A DNA stretch of 35,537 nucleotides, taken from positions 1-35,537 of IMG/VR virus record IMGVR_UViG_3300031950_000253. One strand, written 5' to 3'. Of the stretch, positions 18,401-24,725 are shown in pieces. The notes below the pieces were generated by a model that was not told the origin of the DNA, did no database searches, and saw nothing but the letters and a program-made list of their open reading frames with translations. This stretch comes from a virus. A program made the translations under genes and the position numbers. Position 1 is the first letter of the stretch; each line of letters opens with the position of its first letter.

Positions 18401-18855
18401 CACCGCCTAAGACCGACCCAAAGAAAGCACCGCCACCCAGTGAGTGGGTGTATCGGGCTGGAACTACACCCCAAGATGGTAACGGCGCGGTAACCGACGG
18501 GCTTTTCGCCCCCCCACAAAATGCCCAACCCACGCCTACACCCACACCGCCCACTGACGGCAACACCAAAAACACCGGTCAAGATGATGAATACCCTACC
18601 GACGACGAGCTGATTGCGCACATAAACGAAAGGCTACGGGAGCAAGCGGAAGGGGGGGTTACCTTGGAGGGCAGTCTGGACTTCCTGAACCGCTTCCTTT
18701 TGCGGTTTGAAGAAGAAATGTGGCAACTGAAACGGGTAAAATCCCTTAGGTACATCCAAAACTGGGAGATTGTACTGCAAAACGCCATAAAAGACTTGGG
18801 ATATGACGAACTCACACCCGAAAAAGACCCCAGACTTCGCACACCCGCAAGGTAA
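15412..18855 (+). CDS. Prim-Pol primase/polymerase fused to a helicase
   Basis: This 1,147-residue protein probably primes and unwinds DNA at the phage origin. Residues ~10-150 form a bifunctional primase-polymerase domain: VLDFDP gives the metal-binding Asp80 and Asp82, and GRHFYY gives His112. A helical region follows, then a linker at 325-350 made of six SAPV/T-type units. Residues ~620-800 form a P-loop ATPase with Walker A GAARSGKT (651-658) and Walker B IVFFDEVN (694-701), like phage D5/VirE-type helicases. After ~945 comes an acidic, proline-rich disordered stretch and a small helical end domain. The ATG at 15412 lies 4 nt after TACCTTTG; an earlier in-frame start would precede the promoter. 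The long disordered linkers are unusual for the family. Confidence 0.85.
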   Translation: MRKEHHKDRDFLTYALGYGPKLGFRVIPLRPGKKTPLIDDWPNKATWDEAQIREWWRKWPDANIGVLTGRYRDGYFIVLDFDPRNGGSWWDELEADILPDTWVVDTPSRGRHFYYRTTELYRCEKFPHGLDLRGEGGYVVTPPSLLIDDEKGYVGDWDFQVGNMPKDMPMPVRTQADIVKLRRRASGLWVVNGADVGDAGEKGNERANGGGPPLWLMPPPIPKGMRHDYLVSLAGAFWSAGLTEKEVEAMLWAGLELLETREDFDPVREIGGILKGLQKWEGANYTIGSLLQMLPEPTARVVRRVLTAGMASGVSVIDPVRSPESAPTSAPVSAPVSAPVSAPVSAPVSEPVSELSGADSGADSGQVASGAAGQVSDAKGESTGDGRKADRLALAAELVKKLETRQKEGGGICFVYRKADGTELEAACTPRAVKALLGQLGLKVTLAEAEQVLGVTKGTGEGEAKEKKGRKSKTADKEDIKAVLCRYKWVLWQGELWQVAKPKILRADLDRIHGILKDNGLDVGKDTLKSHYADIMTDIPKDPLEGIVVTPEPTYGRVGKLRGLWFSHRGDLYLVTPREVRRFSAGQWPEGVYALDVGMRGVLPDWDGTIEQLLIYWKGVTPRLKCNPKVALAMFLPMLFGQGHIGLILRGAARSGKTTLSRAMAYLRLGRETGTPNSGANMRDLIAVLQREQIVFFDEVNTFTPELQETLKRMITHDKSLVRALYTDRTKLESDLRGSVVFCTTSLEKIASDLRTRCFVWDLEEKGGSQYEVEIQIFCERLWRKALGGAIKLYQQAARLKKPPADLLPAIRFRDWLGWAYRYAVLLEVEKEFLEFVGKAKSAAHSGTKYDFLIGLLAQPDFDTSRDYTLSELLDMAAPVSQEARGLLRSIGKESVRADLIALARDMGYDLTIEKRRQKGDTKGLNRLTFTRLQTSGVSGLLRELLIQAGVSPDFDEDDEDDDAPPPPDNTGHGAGVVGAAELVQADGATPPSTSAAPPKTDPKKAPPPSEWVYRAGTTPQDGNGAVTDGLFAPPQNAQPTPTPTPPTDGNTKNTGQDDEYPTDDELIAHINERLREQAEGGVTLEGSLDFLNRFLLRFEEEMWQLKRVKSLRYIQNWEIVLQNAIKDLGYDELTPEKDPRLRTPAR
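16384..16455 (+). repeat. Six 12-bp tandem repeats encoding an SAPV linker
   Basis: Six units of AGCGCACCCGTG lie head to tail; the first is variant (AGCGCACCCACG). They code for SAPT then five SAPV in the primase/helicase linker at residues 325-348. Near-identity of the units suggests recent slippage expansion. Confidence 0.9.
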
Positions 18856-19513
18856 CGGGGTGGCTGGGGAAGTCGCAAAGGAAAACCGCCGCACAAAGGA
18901 GTACAAGGCCAGAGTGGCGGCTGAAAGGCATGTATTGCGCACGGGGGATACCAAAACGATATGGGGGAAGTACCTTCGTTACCTCTATGCCGAACTGCTA
19001 AAAACCTATTTCGGCCACAAGTACGACCCAGATGTACGCGAGCGGTTTGCCGACCTGTTTCTGAGTACGATGGAGGCCTACTTCGCCAAAGAAAAGCGCC
19101 CCCTCCGCTGCTATTTGCCCGCGCTCACCTACCTACTTTGGCAATCTCATGGCATGCCGTCCGAGGCGGCACGCTTAGAGTGGGCATTTGAGCGGATAGA
19201 CTGGCGACTTGACGCCGTCTTTGCCGAAAGTGAGTTAGTGCGGCGCATTTTGCGACTGGCGGCCGTAGTGGAAACGAACGGCGCCCCCCCGACTTGGGTA
19301 AGCGACTGGAACTTTCACGCTTACGCCCTGAAAGGGGGATTGCCAAGGAAAAAGCCGCCCGTTACGCTCACGCTAAGCCACCTCCTCACGGCAAACTACC
19401 CGCCGCTGGACTGGCTGAAGTTTTTCGCCGTAGAAGCGGGACGCCCCGACCTGCTTTTTGGGCTGGACGGCCTGACGCCCGTGCTGAAAAAACCAAACTC
19501 GCCGATACTATGA
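18803..19513 (+). CDS. Unknown protein of the replication operon (236 aa)
   Basis: This protein is not recognised. It starts 53 bases inside the primase gene and ends with an ATGA overlap to the next gene. The first ~45 residues are basic and polar. The rest is helical with many aromatic residues (YLRYLYAELLKTYFG, YLPALTYLLWQSHG) and no cysteine clusters or nucleotide-binding motif. It may be a replication accessory or helicase-loading protein, judged only from its place in the operon. Confidence 0.65.
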   Translation: MTNSHPKKTPDFAHPQGNGVAGEVAKENRRTKEYKARVAAERHVLRTGDTKTIWGKYLRYLYAELLKTYFGHKYDPDVRERFADLFLSTMEAYFAKEKRPLRCYLPALTYLLWQSHGMPSEAARLEWAFERIDWRLDAVFAESELVRRILRLAAVVETNGAPPTWVSDWNFHAYALKGGLPRKKPPVTLTLSHLLTANYPPLDWLKFFAVEAGRPDLLFGLDGLTPVLKKPNSPIL

Positions 19514-19908
19514 CTAAGAGTAAGACCTTGGAGAAAAAACTGACCGCCCTCTTACGGGAGGCTGAGAGAACACGCGAGCAAACCTTGGGAGCGATAAGGG
19601 TTTTGCGCCGTATAATAGAAACGACCGAAAACAAGGATGAGGCCTACCAAAAGAGACTTCGCCAAACGCTTCACGAGTGGCAAAGTGTGGTGAGGGCAAG
19701 CGAAAGCGAGGCAGCGGCGCTAAGGCAACTCCTTCACCTACTGCGGCAATCCGCGCGGGAGGCGGCAAACGGAAACGCACCGCCGCCCATGCCCACAACG
19801 ATACGGGTTATTGTCCCCAAAGGCGTCCAAATATCCGATGAGGAAATCGTAAAACTGATACTCCAAAAACTAAACCTAAACGGATATGCCAAAGAGACCC
19901 AAGCCTGA
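19510..19908 (+). CDS. Unknown coiled-coil protein (132 aa)
   Basis: The ATG at 19510 overlaps the previous stop (ATGA), which is why it is preferred over an in-frame start about 200 bases upstream. Residues 1-85 are strongly helical and charged, probably coiled coil. Residues ~93-125 form a small IRVIVPKGVQISDEEIVKLI strand-helix motif. It could be a DNA-packaging or replication adaptor, but I cannot assign it. Confidence 0.6.
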   Translation: MTKSKTLEKKLTALLREAERTREQTLGAIRVLRRIIETTENKDEAYQKRLRQTLHEWQSVVRASESEAAALRQLLHLLRQSAREAANGNAPPPMPTTIRVIVPKGVQISDEEIVKLILQKLNLNGYAKETQA

Positions 19909-20287
19909 AAAGGTGATCCAGACGCTAATCGGCAAAAACTTGCAGAGCTACATAACAGCGGCGGAAAACAGGGCAAAAGCCTTAGAGTATTGTCGTACCT
20001 CATTCACAGTGAATACTTGGGAAGAAAAAGCGCCGCGCCTAAGCGCCCTTGCCGCGACCTTTTCCCGTGTGTGCGATATCATGAGCCACGAACTGCAAAA
20101 CCTCTACGCCTTAGAGGAACGCCTACGCAACGCCACCGACAAAGGCCTGCATATTGTGATTGAGCATGTGGAGAGTCCGTGGAGGCCTGAATATGGGCAA
20201 AGCGCGGATAGAACCCCCACAGACCACTTGCAGGCCGATGTGCCGCCACAGCCCCAGCCATCAGATACTAGGACAAAAGATGTCTGA
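19886..20287 (+). CDS. Unknown helical protein (133 aa)
   Basis: It overlaps the previous gene by 23 bases. It has a basic N-terminus (PKRPKPEKVI), two long helices, a strand (LHIVIEHVE) near residue 90 and a polar proline-rich tail. The strand HIVIEHVE echoes RVIVPKG in the preceding gene, suggesting the two proteins might share a fold or interact. A small-terminase role is conceivable from its size and position ahead of terL, but no DNA-binding motif is visible. Confidence 0.55.
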   Translation: MPKRPKPEKVIQTLIGKNLQSYITAAENRAKALEYCRTSFTVNTWEEKAPRLSALAATFSRVCDIMSHELQNLYALEERLRNATDKGLHIVIEHVESPWRPEYGQSADRTPTDHLQADVPPQPQPSDTRTKDV

Positions 20288-20325
20288 CCACAACTGGGGC
20301 GGCGAATTGCTCGCCCCCCCGATTG

Positions 20326-20356
20326 GTTGTAAGTTCGCCTCAAAGTCGTAACTTTG
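20326..20356 (+). promoter_or_regulatory. Near-consensus Bacteroidota promoter
   Basis: GTTG at 20326-20329, a 19-bp spacer and TAACTTTG at 20349-20356 match the TTTG-N19-TAnnTTTG promoter closely. It is the best -33/-7 pair in the window. The ATG at 20366 follows after 9 nt. A GC-rich inverted repeat (GGGGCG/CGCCCC, 20296-20317) lies just upstream and may end the preceding transcript. Confidence 0.75.
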
Positions 20357-20365
20357 TGCCTAAGT

Positions 20366-21070
20366 ATGAGCAGCAATTTCCTGTACCGTATGGAACAAAA
20401 AGAGCTTTATGAAGAATACCAAGCCAAGGAACGCGCGAATGAGATTGCGAGATGCTTAGTATATGAGTCGTTCCAGATAATAGAGCGCGCTCCGAAGCAG
20501 GATTGGCGCAAAAGTGTTGTTTTAGCTTTTGCCAATCTAATCCGGACAAAAGACATTTTGGCCGATTCGTTTGAGAAGATCCGGCAAGAGCTATACGATC
20601 AAACAAAGAAAAGGTTTTCAGCATTTGGTTGTTCTGATGAAGCAATTGAAGCTGCTGCTTATGAGGGCGAGTATAATGCAGAAACTTTTGTGCTTCCTAT
20701 AGAAATGGGAGAAGACTCTATCCACTACGGGTTTGTAGCGGAGATGTTTTTTATTTCCAATGTTTGGTTTGCCACGTTATATTACAGACGCGGGGTTGGT
20801 TGGCATATAGAGGGTATACAAGATGAGGAGTTTTTTCAGGATTATCCACGAGAAAGAGGGATAAAAGGTCTTATTTATGGCGTAATGCGACAGAAAATAG
20901 ATGTTTGGCGCGAAGCCCTGGAAAGGCGTGGGGTAAGTGTACGGGGCGTAGGGAGCTGGCTGGAAAAGTTGGAAAAGAATATAAATGATCCAGAGTGGCT
21001 TGACAAGGTAGAAAAGCTGATTCTGCAGGTAGATCATTTTGGGGTGCAGATAATTTCAGATGAAGCCTGA
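20366..21070 (+). CDS. Unknown protein preceding terL (234 aa)
   Basis: This protein is not recognised. It is acidic and helix-rich, with YEEYQAKERANEIARCLVYESF near the start, an aromatic central beta region (VWFATLYYRRGVGWHIEG) and charged helices at the end. The gene looks AT-richer than its neighbours by eye, which may mean separate acquisition. It has its own strong host-type promoter and is followed after 12 nt by terL, so it may be co-expressed with packaging. A small-terminase role is possible but unsupported by a motif. The ATG at 20366 fits the promoter; the alternative start 12 bases upstream would fall in the -7 box. Confidence 0.6.
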   Translation: MSSNFLYRMEQKELYEEYQAKERANEIARCLVYESFQIIERAPKQDWRKSVVLAFANLIRTKDILADSFEKIRQELYDQTKKRFSAFGCSDEAIEAAAYEGEYNAETFVLPIEMGEDSIHYGFVAEMFFISNVWFATLYYRRGVGWHIEGIQDEEFFQDYPRERGIKGLIYGVMRQKIDVWREALERRGVSVRGVGSWLEKLEKNINDPEWLDKVEKLILQVDHFGVQIISDEA

Positions 21071-21082
21071 GCGCCAAAGCTA

Positions 21083-22189
21083 ATGCAGATAACCCTCCGG
21101 ACGGCGAAGCGGGTGGCGGATTTTTTAGAGGCGAACCGCCATAAGCGCTATGTGATTTTGCGGGGCGGCACACGGGCGGGGAAAACCTATAACACCCTGA
21201 TCTACCTGCTGAAGCTTGCGCTGCAAGAGGGTAAGGACGTTGGTATTGTGGGTGCGCATTTGGTGCGTTTGAGGGAGACAGCGCTGCGGGACTTTGAGGA
21301 GATCGTCAAAGACCTGCCCCTCATAGACTACAATCGCAGCCTTTTGGTATTCACTTTCCCCAGCGGGGGGCGGATAAAGTTTTTCGGGGCAGACAAAGGC
21401 ATAAAGCTGCGTGGGGCGAAGCGGGATATTCTATTCATCAATGAGGCCAACGCGATAGACTTTGAGGTCTTTTCGGAGCTGGACGTACGGACTACGACGC
21501 AGGTGATTTTGGACTTCAATCCGACGGGCCGGTTTTGGATCACTGAGTTCATGGAGTCCCATCCGCACCCAGAATGGTTTGCGGAGGGTGTTTTCACCTA
21601 TCGGGACAATCCTTTTCTTTCGCCAGAGCATGTGCGGGCGATAGAGGCGAGGCAGGGGGATGTGCGTTGGTGGCGGGTTTTTGGAGAGGGTGAATGGGGC
21701 GAGGCCAGTGGTTTGGCGTGGTATAACTACGAAGTGGTGGATGCGCTGCCTGAGGGAGTCAAGCTGCTGGCGGTTGGTGTGGATTTTGGTTTTACGCGCT
21801 CCCCGACGGCGGTGGTGGGCGTGTGGAAACTGGGGCAAGATTTTTATGTGCGGGAGTTATTGTATCGGCATAATCTGCGGTTAGAGGAGCTGGGGGTGTT
21901 TTTGCGGCAGTACCGGGAGGCGTTGTATATAGTGGCGGACTCAGCCGAGCCAGACTTGATAGCAGCATTGCGTAGGCAGTATAATGTGCCGGTGGTGCCG
22001 AGTCGGAAGCTGGAGCTGAAAGCCAGCTTTGCGATGATAAACGCTGTTCGGGTTCGGGTAGTGGCTGGCTCAAATAACTTGCTGAATGAGGCGTATAAGC
22101 TGTGTTGGGACGGGGATCGGCTGCTTGGGGTAGATGATCATGCGATTGATGCGATGCGGTATGCGCTGCATGCGGTGATGGCAAAGTAA
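21083..22189 (+). CDS. terL: Terminase large subunit
   Basis: This 368-residue packaging motor has both expected domains. The ATPase domain carries Walker A GGTRAGKT (residues 28-35) and Walker B ILFINE (116-121), followed by a coupling region with DFNPTG. The RNase H-like nuclease domain starts with VGVDFGF (Asp234), continues with VADSAEPD and ends with DDHAIDAMRYAL, the usual acidic set. It is of the PBSX/Terminase_3 type and short for the family. Its last ~400 bases are overlapped on the other strand by the sigma-like reading frame. No separate small subunit could be identified with confidence. Confidence 0.9.
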   Translation: MQITLRTAKRVADFLEANRHKRYVILRGGTRAGKTYNTLIYLLKLALQEGKDVGIVGAHLVRLRETALRDFEEIVKDLPLIDYNRSLLVFTFPSGGRIKFFGADKGIKLRGAKRDILFINEANAIDFEVFSELDVRTTTQVILDFNPTGRFWITEFMESHPHPEWFAEGVFTYRDNPFLSPEHVRAIEARQGDVRWWRVFGEGEWGEASGLAWYNYEVVDALPEGVKLLAVGVDFGFTRSPTAVVGVWKLGQDFYVRELLYRHNLRLEELGVFLRQYREALYIVADSAEPDLIAALRRQYNVPVVPSRKLELKASFAMINAVRVRVVAGSNNLLNEAYKLCWDGDRLLGVDDHAIDAMRYALHAVMAK

Positions 22190-22928
22190 TGGCTTCGGTC
22201 GAGGTGTTTTCGGCGGGCTGGTCTGTACCTTGTTGCCCCCAAGGGACCAGTATGCGAGCTAGAGTCTTTTCTCGCATGCCGCAAGCAACGGCCGCGTGCT
22301 TTTGGCCTAGCTGTTTAGCGAGTTCGGTGGCGACACGGACAAAGGATTCGGCGATATCGGAGGTTAGGGTTACAGGAGCTGTATCGGGTTCCTCTTCTTC
22401 TTTCTCTTCCTCACTAATGCCATACACATCTTCCATGATGTAGAAATCTTCATGGGGTGTAACCGTGGCTGGGGAGTTGTATTGTTTTCGCCAATAGGCG
22501 GTAATTACTCGGCGCAGGACTTGCTGGGCGACCCGAAAAAGGTGTTCTTCATCTTGGACTTCGTAGGTGCACACTGCCAAAATCGCTTCCTGAGCGAGGT
22601 CTTCGGCCGTCATGCGATCCTTAGTTTTGGCGTAGGCGGCTTTTATGAGCAAGCTGCGGAGCTTTTGGAAGGTTTTGGGGTTGTCAATCATTTGAGCGGT
22701 GGTAGCTACGATGGGAGCTAACGCCCGACTGGCAGAAGGCAGTTGCTTAGTGGTGTACTTGGTGTTTTCATGCTGGAGAGCGCGACGGGCTCTTTCCCCG
22801 AGTGGCTTAGGTTCAACGTGGCTGAAATCTAAATTGATAGCGAGCCGGCAAGCCACATCGTTGGGTTGGAGGCCCCAGAGGGTGGCCAGAGTGGCCACGC
22901 CGTTGTCGAGGTGTGCGCGCGATACCAT
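21792..22928 (-). CDS. Sigma-factor-like transcription protein with antisense C-terminal extension
   Basis: This is a 378-residue reading frame. Residues ~88-150 resemble sigma-70 region 2: a helix, DRMTAEDLAQEAILAV, then EEHLFRVAQQVLRRVITAYWRKQY. An acidic linker follows, and residues ~195-228 (ELAKQLGQKHAAVACGMREKTLARI) could be a region-4-like helix-turn-helix, though weakly. From about residue 247 the frame lies antisense to terL and is low-complexity (Pro, Ser, Ala, His), so the functional protein may effectively end before it. The ATG at 22928 is chosen because TACCTTTG lies 7 nt upstream with a TTG 18 bp further. It could direct host RNA polymerase to the repeated elements of the rightward accessory region. 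Other DNA-binding proteins could share the helix pattern. Confidence 0.5.
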   Translation of the reverse strand: MVSRAHLDNGVATLATLWGLQPNDVACRLAINLDFSHVEPKPLGERARRALQHENTKYTTKQLPSASRALAPIVATTAQMIDNPKTFQKLRSLLIKAAYAKTKDRMTAEDLAQEAILAVCTYEVQDEEHLFRVAQQVLRRVITAYWRKQYNSPATVTPHEDFYIMEDVYGISEEEKEEEEPDTAPVTLTSDIAESFVRVATELAKQLGQKHAAVACGMREKTLARILVPWGQQGTDQPAENTSTEAITLPSPHAAHTASHQSHDHLPQAADPRPNTAYTPHSASYLSQPLPEPEQRLSSQSWLSAPASDSAPPAHYTAYAMLLSSLARLSPPLYTTPPGTAAKTPPAPLTADYADTITPAHKNLAPVSTRPPPPSGSA

Positions 22929-22935
22929 ATCGGGA

Positions 22936-22964
22936 CAAAGGTACGAAGTTTTTGACAATTGCAA
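22936..22964 (-). promoter_or_regulatory. Promoter of the sigma-like gene
   Basis: On the minus strand, TTG (22964-22962), an 18-bp spacer and TACCTTTG (22943-22936) give a good Bacteroidota-type promoter. The ATG starts 7 nt after it, so host polymerase should make this regulator. Confidence 0.7.
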
Positions 22965-23020
22965 GGGGTGGGCTCGCGCTCGTGGTTATATGAAATAAGC
23001 TATTCTTCCAAGTCGGGGTC

Positions 23021-23278
23021 CTATAGTACGGTCCCAGCCCGGATTGTGCCTTTATTTGTTCTGTAAAAATCTATTGGATTTATTTCCTTCGGCGGCTTTT
23101 CCCAGAAGAAATATCTCAAGGGGATATATGCTTTTTTGGCCAGTTTTTCTATTTGTTTTAGAGTGGGCTGCTTTTCACCTTTTAGCCAACTCTCAAACTG
23201 GGGAAATTGAGCCACAACATGAGGCGCCCGCCAACGCACCCATTTGAGTATGGCTGGGCTGACTTTTATGCGCACCAT
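23021..23278 (-). CDS. Solo XRE-type repressor-like domain
   Basis: This 85-residue protein matches the N-terminal helix-turn-helix half of ImmA/IrrE-associated XRE proteins: VSPAILKWVRWRA, then FESWLKGEKQPTLKQIEKLAKKA, then IPLRYFFWEKPPKE and FYRT. In that family a metallopeptidase domain follows; here the protein stops after the linker, and the helix region is 2-3 residues shorter than usual. It is probably a DNA-binding regulator. The ATG at 23278 lies 4 nt from a TACCTTTA element. It lies upstream of the sigma-like gene on the same strand and faces the accessory region, a typical place for a phage switch repressor. Confidence 0.65.
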   Translation of the reverse strand: MVRIKVSPAILKWVRWRAPHVVAQFPQFESWLKGEKQPTLKQIEKLAKKAYIPLRYFFWEKPPKEINPIDFYRTNKGTIRAGTVL

Positions 23279-23282
23279 GGTA

Positions 23283-23311
23283 TAAAGGTATGGCATTTTT
23301 TCGTACCTTTG
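23283..23311. promoter_or_regulatory. Divergent promoter elements/possible operator at the XRE gene
   Basis: The minus-strand TACCTTTA (23290-23283) serves the XRE gene. A plus-strand TACCTTTG lies at 23304-23311. Together they form an inverted repeat AAAGGTA-N13-TACCTTT, which could also be the binding site of the XRE protein. No -33 TTTG is obvious on either side. Confidence 0.5.
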
Positions 23312-23351
23312 TCTTGGCAGGCCGGAGGTTCTGCCGCGCATACCAAATCCG

Positions 23352-23372
23352 CCCCCGCAAGGGGGTGTTTCT
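23352..23372 (+). terminator. Hairpin ahead of repeat element 1
   Basis: CCCCC-GCAA-GGGGG followed by TGTTTCTT is a short intrinsic-terminator-like hairpin. It separates the plus-strand TACCTTTG promoter from repeat element R1. The T tail is imperfect, so termination may be partial. Confidence 0.5.
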
Positions 23373-23382
23373 TATTTGGGCG

Positions 23383-23414
23383 AAAAGTGTGCGCGTCCAG
23401 ACATTAATAAGGGC
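23383..23414 (+). promoter_or_regulatory. Repeated promoter-like element R1
   Basis: This is the first of eight copies of an element with AAAAGTGTGCGCG, then ACATTAATA, ending directly at a start codon. Here the ATG (23415) follows 28 nt after the G of GTGTGCG, three less than in six other copies. It drives a family A gene. Confidence 0.7.
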
Positions 23415-24029
23415 ATGACTGGGGTGCAAAAGACACGAGAGGAAAAGCGGAAAGAGTTTTTACAAGAGGTTAGGGGTGAGCTTGATCGCTTAATACATTC
23501 TCACAGTTTTGGTGTCAGAGTAGTACGGGCTTGTGTTGCGGCTGAGATTGAGTTACTAATCGAGGATCGGTTTATAGGGGCGGTGGAAGTGCACCGGTTC
23601 GCGTACAGGGCGCTTTGTCAGACGAAAACCCAAGTTGATCCAGAAGTCTTTCATGAGGCTTTGTGCGTATTTGACCTTGGGGCTTTTGCTAATAGTCTAT
23701 GGGTACATTTCACTTATTTCAGGGAAGATGAGCAAGATATAATCTATCAGATTTGGCATGAGCGAAAAGATTTTTTACCCAACCTTGACGATGTTTTTCT
23801 TGTGATCTTTGATTTGGTTCTGCGCGTGAGGGGAGAAAGAAATCTTGGCTTGGGGTTTTATTACGCCCTAAAAAGACCTAACGGCATGTATGCAACTTTT
23901 GGGGAATCCTTTTTGTACCATGACAAGTGTATTGGTCATGTTTTGAGTGAAAAGGCAATGAAAAGGCTAAAAGATATATTCCGTGCGTATGTACGGGAGC
24001 GAAAAGGGGGCGCTGGGCGAAGGCCATAG
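23415..24029 (+). CDS. Family A paralog 1, unknown function
   Basis: This 204-residue helical protein of unknown function is one of three family A members here (with 24076-24687 and 26791-27429). Shared landmarks are an N-terminal helix (KEFLQEVRGELDRL), DLGAFANSL near residue 95, IWHERKDFLPNL near residue 115, and a C-terminal KRLKDIFRAYVRER helix. No catalytic pattern, signal peptide or membrane segment is seen. The start at R1 is preferred over an earlier in-frame start, which would place the repeat inside the gene. It reads AT-richer than the structural genes. The C-terminal end overlaps no neighbour, but R2 follows within 15 bases. Confidence 0.65.
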   Translation: MTGVQKTREEKRKEFLQEVRGELDRLIHSHSFGVRVVRACVAAEIELLIEDRFIGAVEVHRFAYRALCQTKTQVDPEVFHEALCVFDLGAFANSLWVHFTYFREDEQDIIYQIWHERKDFLPNLDDVFLVIFDLVLRVRGERNLGLGFYYALKRPNGMYATFGESFLYHDKCIGHVLSEKAMKRLKDIFRAYVRERKGGAGRRP

Positions 24030-24043
24030 TCGTCAGTTGTCTA

Positions 24044-24075
24044 AAAAGTGTGCGGGGGCAGACATTAATAAGGGC
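24044..24075 (+). promoter_or_regulatory. Repeated promoter-like element R2
   Basis: This copy carries GTGTGCG at 24048 and ACATTAATA, and its spacing to the ATG (24076) is 28 nt, as in R1. The GGGGGCA in the middle shows that the bases between the two conserved blocks can vary. Confidence 0.7.
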
Positions 24076-24687
24076 ATGACTGATGTGCAAAAGCCAAAAG
24101 AAGACCGACTAAAAGAGTTTCTACAAGAGATTAGGCAAGAGCTTGATTGCGTGGTGCGGCCGCGCGAGCTTTTTGGCGCAATAGTCTGTATGCATGTTGA
24201 AAAGGTAATTGAGCTACTGGTGCAGGGGAAATGGTCGGATGCACGGGAAAAGCTAGGATTGGCCTGTAAAACCCTTGCTCAGGCGAAAGCACACGCTATC
24301 CCAGAGGACTTTAACCAAGCGCTATATGCCTTTGATCTCGGTTTTTTTGCATATAGTTTAGAATCATATCTTTATGAGTTTGAGTTTATAGTCAGGCAAA
24401 TCTGGCATGAGCGAAAAGTTTTTTTGCCTCATCTTGCCGAAGCGCTCAGGGGTGCATATCTATTTGCAGCCTATTTGCGCAATGGCTGCTCTCCGAGATG
24501 GTCTTTTTATCATGCCCTAAAAAGCCTTAACTATATGCGATTGATTTTGGGGCATTATGCCGTGAATGGAACCTGTCCCATAGTTCATTTTTTGGCAGGA
24601 GCGGCGATGACTAAACTGAAAGATATACTACGAGCTTATGAGCGAGCACGTAGCAGCAGTCAGGACGCCGTGAGTAACCGGCAGTAG
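24076..24687 (+). CDS. Family A paralog 2, unknown function
   Basis: This 203-residue paralog is the nearest relative of the preceding gene. It has the same opening MTxVQK and KEFLQEIRQELD helix, DLGFFAYSLESYL, IWHERKVFLPHL, and a C-terminal MTKLKDILRAYERAR helix. The similarity continues at DNA level into the R elements, so the pair arose by tandem duplication of promoter plus gene. The function is unknown; it appears soluble and all-helical. A longer frame begins 93 bases upstream, but the R2-linked ATG is preferred. Confidence 0.65.
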   Translation: MTDVQKPKEDRLKEFLQEIRQELDCVVRPRELFGAIVCMHVEKVIELLVQGKWSDAREKLGLACKTLAQAKAHAIPEDFNQALYAFDLGFFAYSLESYLYEFEFIVRQIWHERKVFLPHLAEALRGAYLFAAYLRNGCSPRWSFYHALKSLNYMRLILGHYAVNGTCPIVHFLAGAAMTKLKDILRAYERARSSSQDAVSNRQ

Positions 24688-24690
24688 CCC

Positions 24691-24725
24691 AAAAGTGTGC
24701 ACATACAGACATTAATAGGCTTGAT
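24691..24725 (+). promoter_or_regulatory. Repeated promoter-like element R3
   Basis: The most divergent copy: AAAAGTGTGCACATACAG, then ACATTAATA, with the standard 31-nt distance from GTGTGC to the ATG at 24726. It leads a three-gene unit (family B, then two family C genes). Confidence 0.65.

Noticed and set aside
15888-18954. Several long minus-strand open frames across the primase/helicase gene.
   Set aside because: They are low-complexity, lack upstream promoter boxes and mirror the codons of a gene with clear catalytic motifs, so they are shadows.
22189-22998. Plus-strand frames opposite the sigma-like gene.
   Set aside because: No promoter or conserved motif. The minus strand has a promoter, a matching start codon and a region-2-like segment.
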